From Salinibacillus xinjiangensis (lineage in GTDB: Bacteria > Bacillota > Bacilli > Bacillales > Alkalibacillaceae): a stretch of DNA of 64,000 bases. A program made the translations under genes and the position numbers. The stretch covers positions 1 to 64,000 of the forward strand of contig NZ_WJNH01000013.1 in NCBI RefSeq assembly GCF_009649735.1. The letters run 5' to 3'. The notes beneath the pieces were generated by a model. That model saw only the letters and a list, made by a program, of their open reading frames with translations. It did not search any database and was not told the origin of the DNA. The first letter of the stretch is position 1. The number at the start of each line of letters is the position of its first letter. Positions 9,202-17,071 of this stretch are shown one piece after another.

Positions 9202-9819
9202 TTATGATTGAATCATATTTATAAAGTCAGCGAGTATCCTTGCTGTCAGCCCCCATATCACTCTGTCCTCATAAAGATAAAAATACTCATCTATTTTTCC
9301 TGTTCTCCAATTATAGTTCTCTCCACCTACTATCAGATCAAATGGGAACTTTTCGTCAGGCTCAATATTTATATATACATGATGTATATCAGGCTTAGTT
9401 TGGAGAAAGAAAGATAGTGGAACTGTAAATACTTCTCCAACCTCTTGAGGGTTTGAGTTTACGGCATCAGGTTCTTGAATAAACCCTACAAAAGGATAAA
9501 CCATCATGCCAAAGGGAGATACGAGATAATTAATAGGAAAAACATTCGTGATATCTTGATCTTTTAAGCCGAGCTCTTCCTTGGTCTCTCTTATAGCTGC
9601 TGCCTGTTCTGTTGAGTCTTCTTGATCTATTCGGCCCCCAGGAAAACAAATTTCACCCGGCTGTCTTCTTAGATGTTGGGAGCGAACCTCAAATAAAATA
9701 TGGAGACCATCTGACTTTTGAATGATTGGCAATAAGACGGCAGATTTTGTATATTCTTCGCTTCCTAATATAATTGGTTTATGTCCCTGAACCTTATTTA
9801 AAATATGCTTAGTATCCAT
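9202..9819 (-). CDS. Nudix hydrolase, CoA pyrophosphatase type (UPF0035)
   Basis: A 205-residue Nudix enzyme. The CoA-hydrolase signature is visible: VRSQHLRRQPGEICFPGGR just before the Nudix box, which ends IRETKEELGL. This subgroup cleaves CoA or acyl-CoA to 4'-phosphopantetheine and 3',5'-ADP, and may clean up damaged CoA. Glutamates of the REtkEE core needed for Mg2+ binding are present. It is transcribed divergently from the MFS exporter at 9967, and the spacing gives no sign of an operon with the coiled-coil gene downstream. Confidence 0.88.
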   Translation of the reverse strand: MDTKHILNKVQGHKPIILGSEEYTKSAVLLPIIQKSDGLHILFEVRSQHLRRQPGEICFPGGRIDQEDSTEQAAAIRETKEELGLKDQDITNVFPINYLVSPFGMMVYPFVGFIQEPDAVNSNPQEVGEVFTVPLSFFLQTKPDIHHVYINIEPDEKFPFDLIVGGENYNWRTGKIDEYFYLYEDRVIWGLTARILADFINMIQS

Positions 9820-9881
9820 ATATTCACCTCAAGGTTTGGTCTTTCTAATACTATAACAAAGGATACAGAACATATGGAAAT

Positions 9882-9948
9882 TTTAATGATTATTTTCTTA
9901 TTCGCAATTGCTTACTATTTCCATTATGATAATAGCATAATCATTAAA
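9882..9948. promoter_or_regulatory. Inverted repeat in the nudix / MFS divergent region
   Basis: TTTAATGATTAT (9882-9893) and ATAATCATTAAA (9937-9948) are perfect 12-base inverted repeats 43 bases apart. They sit just ahead of the MFS gene and could be paired operator half-sites or a weak hairpin. No regulator gene is adjacent. Confidence 0.4.
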
Positions 9949-9966
9949 CATTGGAGTGATTGAACG

Positions 9967-11145
9967 TTGGAAACAAAGAAAGCGTTGCCCATTCTATTTG
10001 CCGTTATGTTCTTTGTAATGGTTGGGTTTGGGATAATTATACCTGTTTTACCCTTTTATGCAGAAGATTTAGGTGCATCACCAACTGAATTAGGATTATT
10101 AATGGCTGTTTATTCCGTGATGCAGCTCCTATTTGCTCCAATGTGGGGACGGATTTCAGATCGTATTGGGAGGAAGCCTGTCATAATGCTTGGTATTTTA
10201 GGGCTTTCCTTTTCCTTTTTCTTCATGGCTTTATCTACTCAGCTTTGGATGCTATTTGCCGCTCGAATCATTGGCGGTTTTTTATCCTCCGCTAATATGC
10301 CAACTGTTATGGCCTACGTAGCTGATATCACAAGCGAAGATGATCGTGGTAAAGGAATGGGCATCATTGGCGCCTCAGTTGGGCTAGGATTTATCTTTGG
10401 CCCTGCTATTGGTGGAGTCTTTTCTAAAATGAGTCTAAACATGCCATTCTATCTAGCAGGAACCTCTTCTTTATTAACATTCTTCTTTGTTTGGTTTGTG
10501 TTAAAGGAATCGATTGATGTAAATAGCCATGACGCTAAATCGCAGCAAAGACCATCTTTACGTCAGGCACTGAAAGGCACGGTTTCCTTTTTATTTATCC
10601 TGCAATTATTTGTCTCTTTATCCCTATCAGGACTGGAAGCAACATTTGCCTACTTTGCAGCCGAATCAGCAGGACTTGGGACAACGGAGTTAGGGTATAT
10701 CTTTATGATTATGGGGTTAGCTGGAGCCATCGTTCAAGGCGGATTAGTAGGGAGACTCACCAAAAGGTTTGGAGAAGGCTCAGTGATTCAAGGTGGCATT
10801 TGGATATCCGCTTTAGGCTTTTTTCTCATCTTGTATGTAGACAGCTTTCTCACCGCCGCCGTTTTCTTAACGGTATTCGGTATTGGAAACGGAGTCATCC
10901 GACCTAGTGTTTCTTCCTTGTTAACTAAGAAATCTCAATCTGGGCATGGGAGTACAACTGGTTTGCTCTCATCCTTTGATTCACTTGGTAGAGTAATCGG
11001 CCCCCCATTAGGAGGCGTTCTTTACTCTGTTACTATAGGCTTGCCTTATATATCTGGGATTTTGTTGTCAGTTGTTGCGTTTTTGTTGTATCGGGTTTAT
11101 GCGGCTAAACAGCTCAATTCTGCGGCTGCAGTACAAGATTCATAA
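9967..11145 (+). CDS. MFS drug/metabolite exporter (DHA1, TetA-like)
   Basis: A 392-residue 12-segment major facilitator protein. The N-terminus MVGFGIIIPVLPFYAEDLGA, motif A GRISDRIGRKPVI and the antiporter motif C GASVGLGFIFGPAIGG place it in the DHA1 drug:H+ antiporter group, near tetracycline/multidrug exporters. The substrate cannot be told from sequence. The start is the TTG at 9967, with GGAGTG ahead of it; the next internal start would remove the first membrane helix. It is a single gene ending at a good terminator. Confidence 0.85.
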   Translation: METKKALPILFAVMFFVMVGFGIIIPVLPFYAEDLGASPTELGLLMAVYSVMQLLFAPMWGRISDRIGRKPVIMLGILGLSFSFFFMALSTQLWMLFAARIIGGFLSSANMPTVMAYVADITSEDDRGKGMGIIGASVGLGFIFGPAIGGVFSKMSLNMPFYLAGTSSLLTFFFVWFVLKESIDVNSHDAKSQQRPSLRQALKGTVSFLFILQLFVSLSLSGLEATFAYFAAESAGLGTTELGYIFMIMGLAGAIVQGGLVGRLTKRFGEGSVIQGGIWISALGFFLILYVDSFLTAAVFLTVFGIGNGVIRPSVSSLLTKKSQSGHGSTTGLLSSFDSLGRVIGPPLGGVLYSVTIGLPYISGILLSVVAFLLYRVYAAKQLNSAAAVQDS

Positions 11146-11166
11146 AGGGGCTGTGCACTAATTTTT

Positions 11167-11199
11167 GCCTGTCATTGAAACCTCGTGACAGGCGTTTTT
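11167..11199 (+). terminator. Terminator after the MFS exporter
   Basis: GCCTGTCA (11167-11174) and TGACAGGC (11186-11193) pair perfectly and are followed by GTTTTT. Confidence 0.85.
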
Positions 11200-11330
11200 A
11201 ATCCTCAAATAGGTTTTGGCCCCACTTAGCTTTTTTGAAATTAGAGCTAAATGAAAAAAAGATTAGATTAGAGCTATAATAAGCCTCGTAATCTAACCCA
11301 CATTATCTGTATATTTAACCCCTTGTTTGT

Positions 11331-13028
11331 TTACTTTAATCGATAAACCCTTGTTTCATATGGCTTTAGTTGTATAGACAAAGGGGCCTCTGTTGTTTCA
11401 CAAGAATAGTTGCTAATAAATAACTCATAAGATGTATACTTCAAGGAATCAGGTAAGTTAAATACTGGTGTTTCCTTTGAAAAGTTTGCAATTACTAGCA
11501 ATGTTTCATCATTTAGCATTCTTGTATAAGCATATATTTGATTGTCATCCTCTAAAATAAGGTTATATGAACCATAAACAATGATGTCATGTTCCTTACG
11601 AAGCTGGATCAATTTCTTGTAATAATGATAGAGTGAATTTGGATCATTCATTTCCTTTTCTACATTGATGTCACGGTAATTCGGATTCACATCTATCCAT
11701 GGCTTTCCAGTTGTAAACCCTGCATTAGGTGAATCATTCCACTGCATCGGTGTTCTTGCATTGTCACGTCCTCGGTAATGAATCGCATCCATCAATTCTT
11801 CCTCTGTAAAATTACCTTTATCCTTCTGATCATGATAGAAATTGAGAATTTCAACATCCTTATATTGATTAATGTTCTCAAAGGCTACATTTGTCATTCC
11901 GATTTCCTGACCTTGATAGACAAATGGTGTTCCCTGCATCATATGAAGCCACGTTGCTAACATTTTTGCACTTTCTTGATGATAGGCTTGATCATCTCCA
12001 AATCGTGATACAGAACGAGGTTGGTCATGATTTTCAAGATAAAGTGCATTCCATCCACGGCCATCTAAATCCTTTTGCCATCTGGTCATGATTTTCTTAA
12101 AATCAGTTAGTTTCCAGTCTCGGTTAATCATCCATTTACCAAGATTTCCGCCTACTGGTGATTTATCAATGCCCATATGCTCAAATTGGAAGAGCATACT
12201 CATTACACCATCTTCTTCATTCGTATAACGAACCCCATCTTCAGTTGTCACGGCTTGTGTTTCCCCAACCGTCATCATGTCATACTTATCAAAAACTTTT
12301 TCTTTCATTTCATGTAAATAATCCATAATCTTCGGACCGTTTAAGAAATAGTCCCCGCCCCACTGATATTTACCATCCATCGTCACTGGAGCGTCGGGCA
12401 ACCCTTCTGTTTTCGATAAAACATTGATGACGTCCATGCGGAACCCGTCCACACCACGGTCAAGCCACCAGGTCATCATATCGTAAATTTCTTGGCGGAC
12501 TTTTGGGTTTTCCCAGTTTAAATCTGGCTGTCTACGAGAAAAGAGGTGAAGGAAATACTCCTCTGTCTCTTCATCGTATTCCCAGGCAGATCCACTGAAA
12601 AAAGAAACCCAATTATTTGGTTCTTCCCCATCCTTACCTTTCCGCCAAATATAATAATCACGATAAGGATTAGCTTTTGACTTCCGGGACTCAATAAACC
12701 ATGGGTGCTCATCAGACGTATGGTTTACCACTAGGTCCATCACAAGCTTGATGTCACGCTTGTGCATTTCTTTAATGAGCTGATCCCAATCTTCAAGCGT
12801 ACCAAACTCATCCATAATATCCTGATAATCACTAATATCATAGCCATTATCATCATTAGGAGATTTATAGACTGGTGATAGCCAAACGATATCAATCCCT
12901 AAATCCTTTAAATAGTCTAGTTTGGATATAATACCTTGTAAATCTCCAATTCCATCCCCATTGCTATCATAAAAGCTTCTCGGATAGATTTGGTAGATGA
13001 CTGATTCCTTCCACCATTTACGTTCCAT
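11331..13028 (-). CDS. Oligo-1,6-glucosidase (GH13 alpha-glucosidase)
   Basis: A 565-residue cytosolic GH13 enzyme, standard length for oligo-1,6-glucosidases. Catalytic residues seen: nucleophile D199 in DGFRMD, acid/base E256 in TVGETQ, and D335 in LENHDQ. The residue after the nucleophile is valine (V200), which in this family goes with alpha-1,6 (isomaltase) specificity; maltases carry threonine. It therefore probably hydrolyses isomalto-oligosaccharides imported by the ABC system encoded just upstream. A TTG two codons earlier is possible, but the ATG at 13028 sits seven bases after GGAGG. It is the last gene of the transporter operon. Confidence 0.93.
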   Translation of the reverse strand: MERKWWKESVIYQIYPRSFYDSNGDGIGDLQGIISKLDYLKDLGIDIVWLSPVYKSPNDDNGYDISDYQDIMDEFGTLEDWDQLIKEMHKRDIKLVMDLVVNHTSDEHPWFIESRKSKANPYRDYYIWRKGKDGEEPNNWVSFFSGSAWEYDEETEEYFLHLFSRRQPDLNWENPKVRQEIYDMMTWWLDRGVDGFRMDVINVLSKTEGLPDAPVTMDGKYQWGGDYFLNGPKIMDYLHEMKEKVFDKYDMMTVGETQAVTTEDGVRYTNEEDGVMSMLFQFEHMGIDKSPVGGNLGKWMINRDWKLTDFKKIMTRWQKDLDGRGWNALYLENHDQPRSVSRFGDDQAYHQESAKMLATWLHMMQGTPFVYQGQEIGMTNVAFENINQYKDVEILNFYHDQKDKGNFTEEELMDAIHYRGRDNARTPMQWNDSPNAGFTTGKPWIDVNPNYRDINVEKEMNDPNSLYHYYKKLIQLRKEHDIIVYGSYNLILEDDNQIYAYTRMLNDETLLVIANFSKETPVFNLPDSLKYTSYELFISNYSCETTEAPLSIQLKPYETRVYRLK

Positions 13029-13055
13029 GTACAATCCTCCGTTTCAAAAGTATGC

Positions 13056-13886
13056 TTACCCTTTTACTGCTCCTGCTGAAATACCCTCAATAATGTTCTT
13101 TTGTAAGAATAGATACATAATTAGTACTGGAATAATTGCTAAAGTTAACGCTGCTAGAGCATAGTTCCACTGGGTCATATACTGTCCAAAGTATACATAT
13201 GAAGCCAATGAAATCGTTTGATTCTCAGGTGAACTTAGCATTAAATATGGTAATAGGAAATCGTTCCAAACCCATAGTGTATGAAGGATTCCAATAGTAG
13301 TTGTAATCGGTTTTAGTAATGGAAACACAATCTTAAAGAATGTTCGGAAAGGTCCACAGCCATCAATCGCTGCTGCTTCTTCAAGCTCCAAAGGAATTCC
13401 TTTAATAAAACCGTGATATAGGAAAACGGCTAGCGGTACACCAAAACCAAAGTACATCATAATAATACCGGGAATGCTATCAATCATATTAAAATCACTT
13501 GCTACTTTTACAAGTGGGATCATCATAGTTTGGAATGGAATGATCATAGCTGAAATGATAATAAAAAATAAAATATTACTAACTTTCCCTGGTGAACGCA
13601 CAAGGCGATAGGACGCCATTGAGCTGATTAAAAGAATTCCAGCTACACTTACGACTGTTATGATTAAGGTATTCATAAAGACGACTGGGAAGTTCAACTG
13701 CTCCCAAACCTTCACAAAGTTATCAAAGCTTAACGCTGATGGTAGGGACGCCGTCGAGTTCAATACTTCATTATAGCTTTTAAACGCATTAGTAAATACT
13801 AGATAGATAGGCGCTATAAAAAGAATGGCTAACGCAATCATAATGATTTCTGTGAAAAATTTCGATGCTGTATATTTCTCCATCAT
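13056..13886 (-). CDS. Sugar ABC transporter permease (MalG type)
   Basis: A 276-residue inner-membrane permease with six predicted helices. The conserved cytoplasmic loop EEAAAIDGCGPFRTFFKIVFPLL, which docks to the ATPase, is present. It pairs with the MalF-type permease at 13886, whose stop overlaps this start as TAATG. Together with the binding protein at 14882 it forms a CUT1 oligosaccharide importer. No ATPase gene is in the island, so a shared MsmX-type ATPase elsewhere probably drives it; that is inference from known Bacillus systems. Confidence 0.92.
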   Translation of the reverse strand: MMEKYTASKFFTEIIMIALAILFIAPIYLVFTNAFKSYNEVLNSTASLPSALSFDNFVKVWEQLNFPVVFMNTLIITVVSVAGILLISSMASYRLVRSPGKVSNILFFIIISAMIIPFQTMMIPLVKVASDFNMIDSIPGIIMMYFGFGVPLAVFLYHGFIKGIPLELEEAAAIDGCGPFRTFFKIVFPLLKPITTTIGILHTLWVWNDFLLPYLMLSSPENQTISLASYVYFGQYMTQWNYALAALTLAIIPVLIMYLFLQKNIIEGISAGAVKG

Positions 13887-14761
13887 TACATATCCACCTC
13901 TTTTCGTTTCATAAGAGCAACTTGTCCAAGTGTAATAAGCGCTACCATCATAAAGAAAACAACTGCCTGTGCAGAACCAAATCCGTACTGGTTATTCACG
14001 AATGCTTCTTGATAGATTTGTAGAGCTAACATCTCTGTTGAATTAAATGGACCTCCGTTTGTTAGGGAGAGGTTCAGGTCATACATTTTAAAGGCTTCTG
14101 CAGCAGCTAAGAACGTTGAAATCGTAATTGCTGGCATAATGAGTGGTAGAACAATATATCGTAAACGATCCCAACCACTAGCACCATCAATATAAGAGGA
14201 CTCGACTAACTCTTTCGGAACCCCTTGAAGTGCAGCTAAATAAATAACCATTACATAACCAACAAATTGCCATGAGAATACAAGTACTAACGCATAGAAA
14301 GCAGAATCCGGAAGTGTTAGCCAGTTTATTTCAAAGAAGGACCAGCCTGTACTTCCATAAATTTGGTTAAATACTTGAGTGAAAATAAACTGCCAGATAA
14401 AACCGATAATTAGGGAGCCAATTACGTTAGGCATGAAAAATAACGTACGTAAAATATTTCGGGACTTTAATGCTTTATTTAATACAAGTGCAAGTAAAAA
14501 CCCCGTTACGTTCACTCCGATTACCGTAAGAATAACAAATTTAGCAGTAATCCATAGTGATGATATAAAGTCTTTATCACTAAATAATGCAATGTAGTTA
14601 TCAAGTCCTACCCATTTCGTTGATGCACTAATTCCATTCCACTCTTGGAAAGAATATATGATAGCTTGGGAAAAAGGGATAATAATGACTAGCGTGAAGA
14701 ATATTAGTGCTGGAAGAACAAATGATAAGTAGATTAAGGTCTTTTTAAGCTTAGGTGTCAT
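13886..14761 (-). CDS. Sugar ABC transporter permease (MalF type)
   Basis: A 291-residue CUT1-family permease with six predicted membrane helices. The N-terminus YLSFVLPALIFFTLVIIIPF is typical, as is the ATPase-docking loop ELVESSYIDGASGWDRLRYIVLPL. It is the partner of the MalG-type protein encoded directly downstream, with one-base overlap. A hairpin between the upstream binding-protein gene and this gene likely lowers its expression relative to the binding protein. Confidence 0.92.
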   Translation of the reverse strand: MTPKLKKTLIYLSFVLPALIFFTLVIIIPFSQAIIYSFQEWNGISASTKWVGLDNYIALFSDKDFISSLWITAKFVILTVIGVNVTGFLLALVLNKALKSRNILRTLFFMPNVIGSLIIGFIWQFIFTQVFNQIYGSTGWSFFEINWLTLPDSAFYALVLVFSWQFVGYVMVIYLAALQGVPKELVESSYIDGASGWDRLRYIVLPLIMPAITISTFLAAAEAFKMYDLNLSLTNGGPFNSTEMLALQIYQEAFVNNQYGFGSAQAVVFFMMVALITLGQVALMKRKEVDM

Positions 14762-14810
14762 CTTTCTCCTAGCCCCTTTCCGTTTTATATTTAGTCCTTG
14801 TGTTAAAGGG

Positions 14811-14854
14811 AAAACACCTTCTAATGCTTAATTGATATGGCCATTAGAAGGTGC
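14811..14854 (-). terminator. Intra-operon attenuating hairpin between binding protein and permeases
   Basis: On the minus strand CACCTTCTAATG and CATTAGAAGGTG pair perfectly, followed by TTTTCCCTTT. Its place right after the binding-protein gene is common in sugar ABC operons, where it raises binding-protein to permease ratio. Confidence 0.75.
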
Positions 14855-14881
14855 TTTCTTAGCATTTCTGCTTATAAATGA

Positions 14882-16150
14882 TTATTCTTTCATTCGGTCA
14901 TCAACAATTGATTGTAGTTGTTCAATTGTTTCTTCTTGGTTAGTTTGTCCTGCAACATAGGATTGAAGTGCTGCAGCGAAGTCCGTATCCAACCCTGATG
15001 GCCAGTAGTTCATAGCCCAAGGCATCGTTTGACCTTCCTTAGAGTACTTCATTAACTCCTTAGCCAATGGACCTAGTTCATCTGTTGTTTCAATATCTTC
15101 AAATGCTGGAATGAAGTTAAATGAATCAACTAGGTAAGTGTCACCGTTTTCATGTAACCAAGTTAAGAACTTCTTCGCTTCTTCTACGTGGTCACTTTGA
15201 TTATTTACTGCATAGTAAGCTGGTACATCAACTGGTAATCTTGTTTCTTCTGCATTTTCACTTAATGGAATCGCGAACATTCCGATATTCATATCAGCGT
15301 TTGCTTCTTCAATAGATCCCATTGTCCATACACCTTGTTGCATCATTGCAGATTCACCAGATGTAAAGCTTGATAATTGACGAGTATAGTCAACACCAAT
15401 TGAGTTTGTGCCTTCACCGTAGTCAACGGTTGCATCTAGTACATTAAAGAATCCGTCCATATAAGGGTTATCGTTTAATGTTTTCTCACCAGACTTTAAG
15501 CCTTGCGCATATGCGCCGGGATCTTCAACTGCTGAGAATGGTAGGTTAAATAAATGTAGACCTAAAATCCAATCCTCTTTATAACCTTCAGTAAAGGACT
15601 TAATTCCTGCTGCTTTGAGCTTTTCATTTACTTCCTCTAGCTCTGAAAGTGTTTTCGGTACTTCTTCAATTCCAGCTTCTTTAAATAAATCCTTGTTGTA
15701 AATGAAGCCATAGCCTTCTAGTCCTACTGGAAACCCATACATTTTTCCGTCTAGCGTCATTCCTGGTTTAGCTGCTTCTGAAACCTGATCCATCCATGGT
15801 TCATTTGAAAGGTCTGTTAAATACTCTGACCAATCCTCCATGTCTGTGTAACCGCGGACAAAGAAAATATCAGGACCTTGTCCAGATGCAAAACGTGCTT
15901 TACGTAAAGTAGAGTAGTCATCTACCACTTGAGCATTAATTTGAACATTTGGATTTTCCTTTTGATAATCCTCAGCCATTTGTTTAACTTGCTCTACAAT
16001 CTCTGTTTTAAACTGTAGAAGATTAAGTGTGACCTTGTCTCCACTTTCTTCTCCGCTTTTGCCTTCATTATTGCTATCTTCTGTATTTCCACACCCAGCC
16101 ATAATGACAAACATAAGTGCAATTAGAATAAATGATAATTTCTTAACCAT
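14882..16150 (-). CDS. Extracellular sugar-binding lipoprotein of an ABC transporter
   Basis: A 422-residue binding protein of the carbohydrate family 1. The signal peptide MVKKLSFILIALMFVIMAGC ends in a lipobox, so the mature protein is tethered by its cysteine (residue 20) to the outer face of the membrane. An acidic linker follows, then the two-lobed domain, with FFVRGYTDMEDWSEYLTDL and VGLEGYGFIYNKDLFKEAGI typical of family members. It captures an oligosaccharide for the MalF/MalG-type permeases downstream. With an oligo-1,6-glucosidase in the operon, isomaltosides or related alpha-glucosides are likely; this is inference. Two CcpA-like sites precede it. Confidence 0.92.
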   Translation of the reverse strand: MVKKLSFILIALMFVIMAGCGNTEDSNNEGKSGEESGDKVTLNLLQFKTEIVEQVKQMAEDYQKENPNVQINAQVVDDYSTLRKARFASGQGPDIFFVRGYTDMEDWSEYLTDLSNEPWMDQVSEAAKPGMTLDGKMYGFPVGLEGYGFIYNKDLFKEAGIEEVPKTLSELEEVNEKLKAAGIKSFTEGYKEDWILGLHLFNLPFSAVEDPGAYAQGLKSGEKTLNDNPYMDGFFNVLDATVDYGEGTNSIGVDYTRQLSSFTSGESAMMQQGVWTMGSIEEANADMNIGMFAIPLSENAEETRLPVDVPAYYAVNNQSDHVEEAKKFLTWLHENGDTYLVDSFNFIPAFEDIETTDELGPLAKELMKYSKEGQTMPWAMNYWPSGLDTDFAAALQSYVAGQTNQEETIEQLQSIVDDRMKE

Positions 16151-16198
16151 TTAGAGTTCCTCCTTGTTCATCGGTGTAACTACATCATAAAACATTTT

Positions 16199-16255
16199 TG
16201 AAAGCACTTACATGTCATATTTACATGTGAAGTGGTAATATTTTAAGCGGTTTCA
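16199..16255 (-). promoter_or_regulatory. Two cre-like sites and an 8-base direct repeat upstream of the sugar ABC operon
   Basis: On the minus strand TGTAAGTGCTTTCA (16199-16212) and TGAAACCGCTTAAA (16242-16255) each match the CcpA consensus TGWAANCGNTNWCA with one mismatch. Between and overlapping them ACATGTAA occurs twice, 13 bases apart (16208-16215 and 16221-16228). Direct repeats are a usual target of AraC-type regulators such as the YesN-like protein encoded just upstream. Catabolite repression plus local activation is therefore suggested. Confidence 0.45.
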
Positions 16256-16283
16256 TTTTTTGCATAATTACGTCAACTTAATA

Positions 16284-16313
16284 TAAAAAAGAATGGATTT
16301 CGATTATCCATTC
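16284..16313 (-). terminator. Terminator overlapping the stop of the YesN-type regulator gene
   Basis: On the minus strand GAATGGAT (16306-16313) and ATCCATTC (16291-16298) pair, followed by a T run. The stop codon lies inside the stem. It separates the regulatory genes from the ABC operon. Confidence 0.8.
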
Positions 16314-17071
16314 TTTTTCCCAACATATTTTTCTCGGTAATTTTTAGGAGATAATTGTACATACTTCTTAAAAACCTTGCTAAAATAATTTTCGTTACTA
16401 AACCCTAATTCATAAGCAATGTCCAAAATGGATTTGCTAGTTTTCATTAAAAGTTGTTTTGCCTTCTCTATTTTTAATTTCGTAACATATTCTACTATGG
16501 ATATTCCATACTGTGCTTTAAATCGGTTCGAAATATACTGTGGTGATAAATAAAATTTTTTAGCAAGGATATCAAGTGTAATTCGTTCATGAAAGTGCCC
16601 ATCTAAATAGTTTTTAATTTCTAATATGGAGCTACTTTCCTTCGTTTGTTCTTTTTCATCAATCTCCACTATCTTTTGAAATTGGCTAAAGGATTCTGTT
16701 TCCTGCCAATTTTTAATTGCTTGCTTTAGGGCTTTTTCAATTTCTTCTTTTTTAATTGGTTTTAGTATATAATCAACAGCGTTTGCTTGAATAACCGCTC
16801 TCATATATTCAAAATCATCATAGCCACTGATGACAACGACTTGGATGTTCACCTTTTCCTTCTTTAATGTTTCAATTAAATGGATTCCATTCTGTTCGGG
16901 CATCTTAATATCACAAAAAAGAATTTCGGGATAGTGTTCAGCAATAAGTTCTTCCGCCTCCACGACACTACCAGCAAATAAACGTTCCGTAATATTAAAC
17001 TTATCCCAATCTATTAGATATTCAATGGCTTCACGTACGTGAGCTTCATCATCCACGATTAATGCTTTCAC
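16304..17071 (-). CDS. AraC-type response regulator (YesN-like)
   Basis: A 255-residue regulator. The receiver domain (about residues 1-125) has the DD pair of LIVDDEAHVREA, the phosphoacceptor aspartate in ILFCDIKMPEQNG, and the YILKPIKKEE lysine. The C-terminal AraC domain contains LSPQYISNRFKAQYGIS and ENYFSKVFKKYVQLSPKNYR. It is expected to be phosphorylated by the adjacent YesM-like kinase and to activate the sugar operon. An ATG at 17080 overlaps the SD itself, while the GTG at 17071 lies nine bases after AAGGAG, so the GTG is preferred. Confidence 0.92.
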   Translation of the reverse strand: MKALIVDDEAHVREAIEYLIDWDKFNITERLFAGSVVEAEELIAEHYPEILFCDIKMPEQNGIHLIETLKKEKVNIQVVVISGYDDFEYMRAVIQANAVDYILKPIKKEEIEKALKQAIKNWQETESFSQFQKIVEIDEKEQTKESSSILEIKNYLDGHFHERITLDILAKKFYLSPQYISNRFKAQYGISIVEYVTKLKIEKAKQLLMKTSKSILDIAYELGFSNENYFSKVFKKYVQLSPKNYREKYVGKKNG

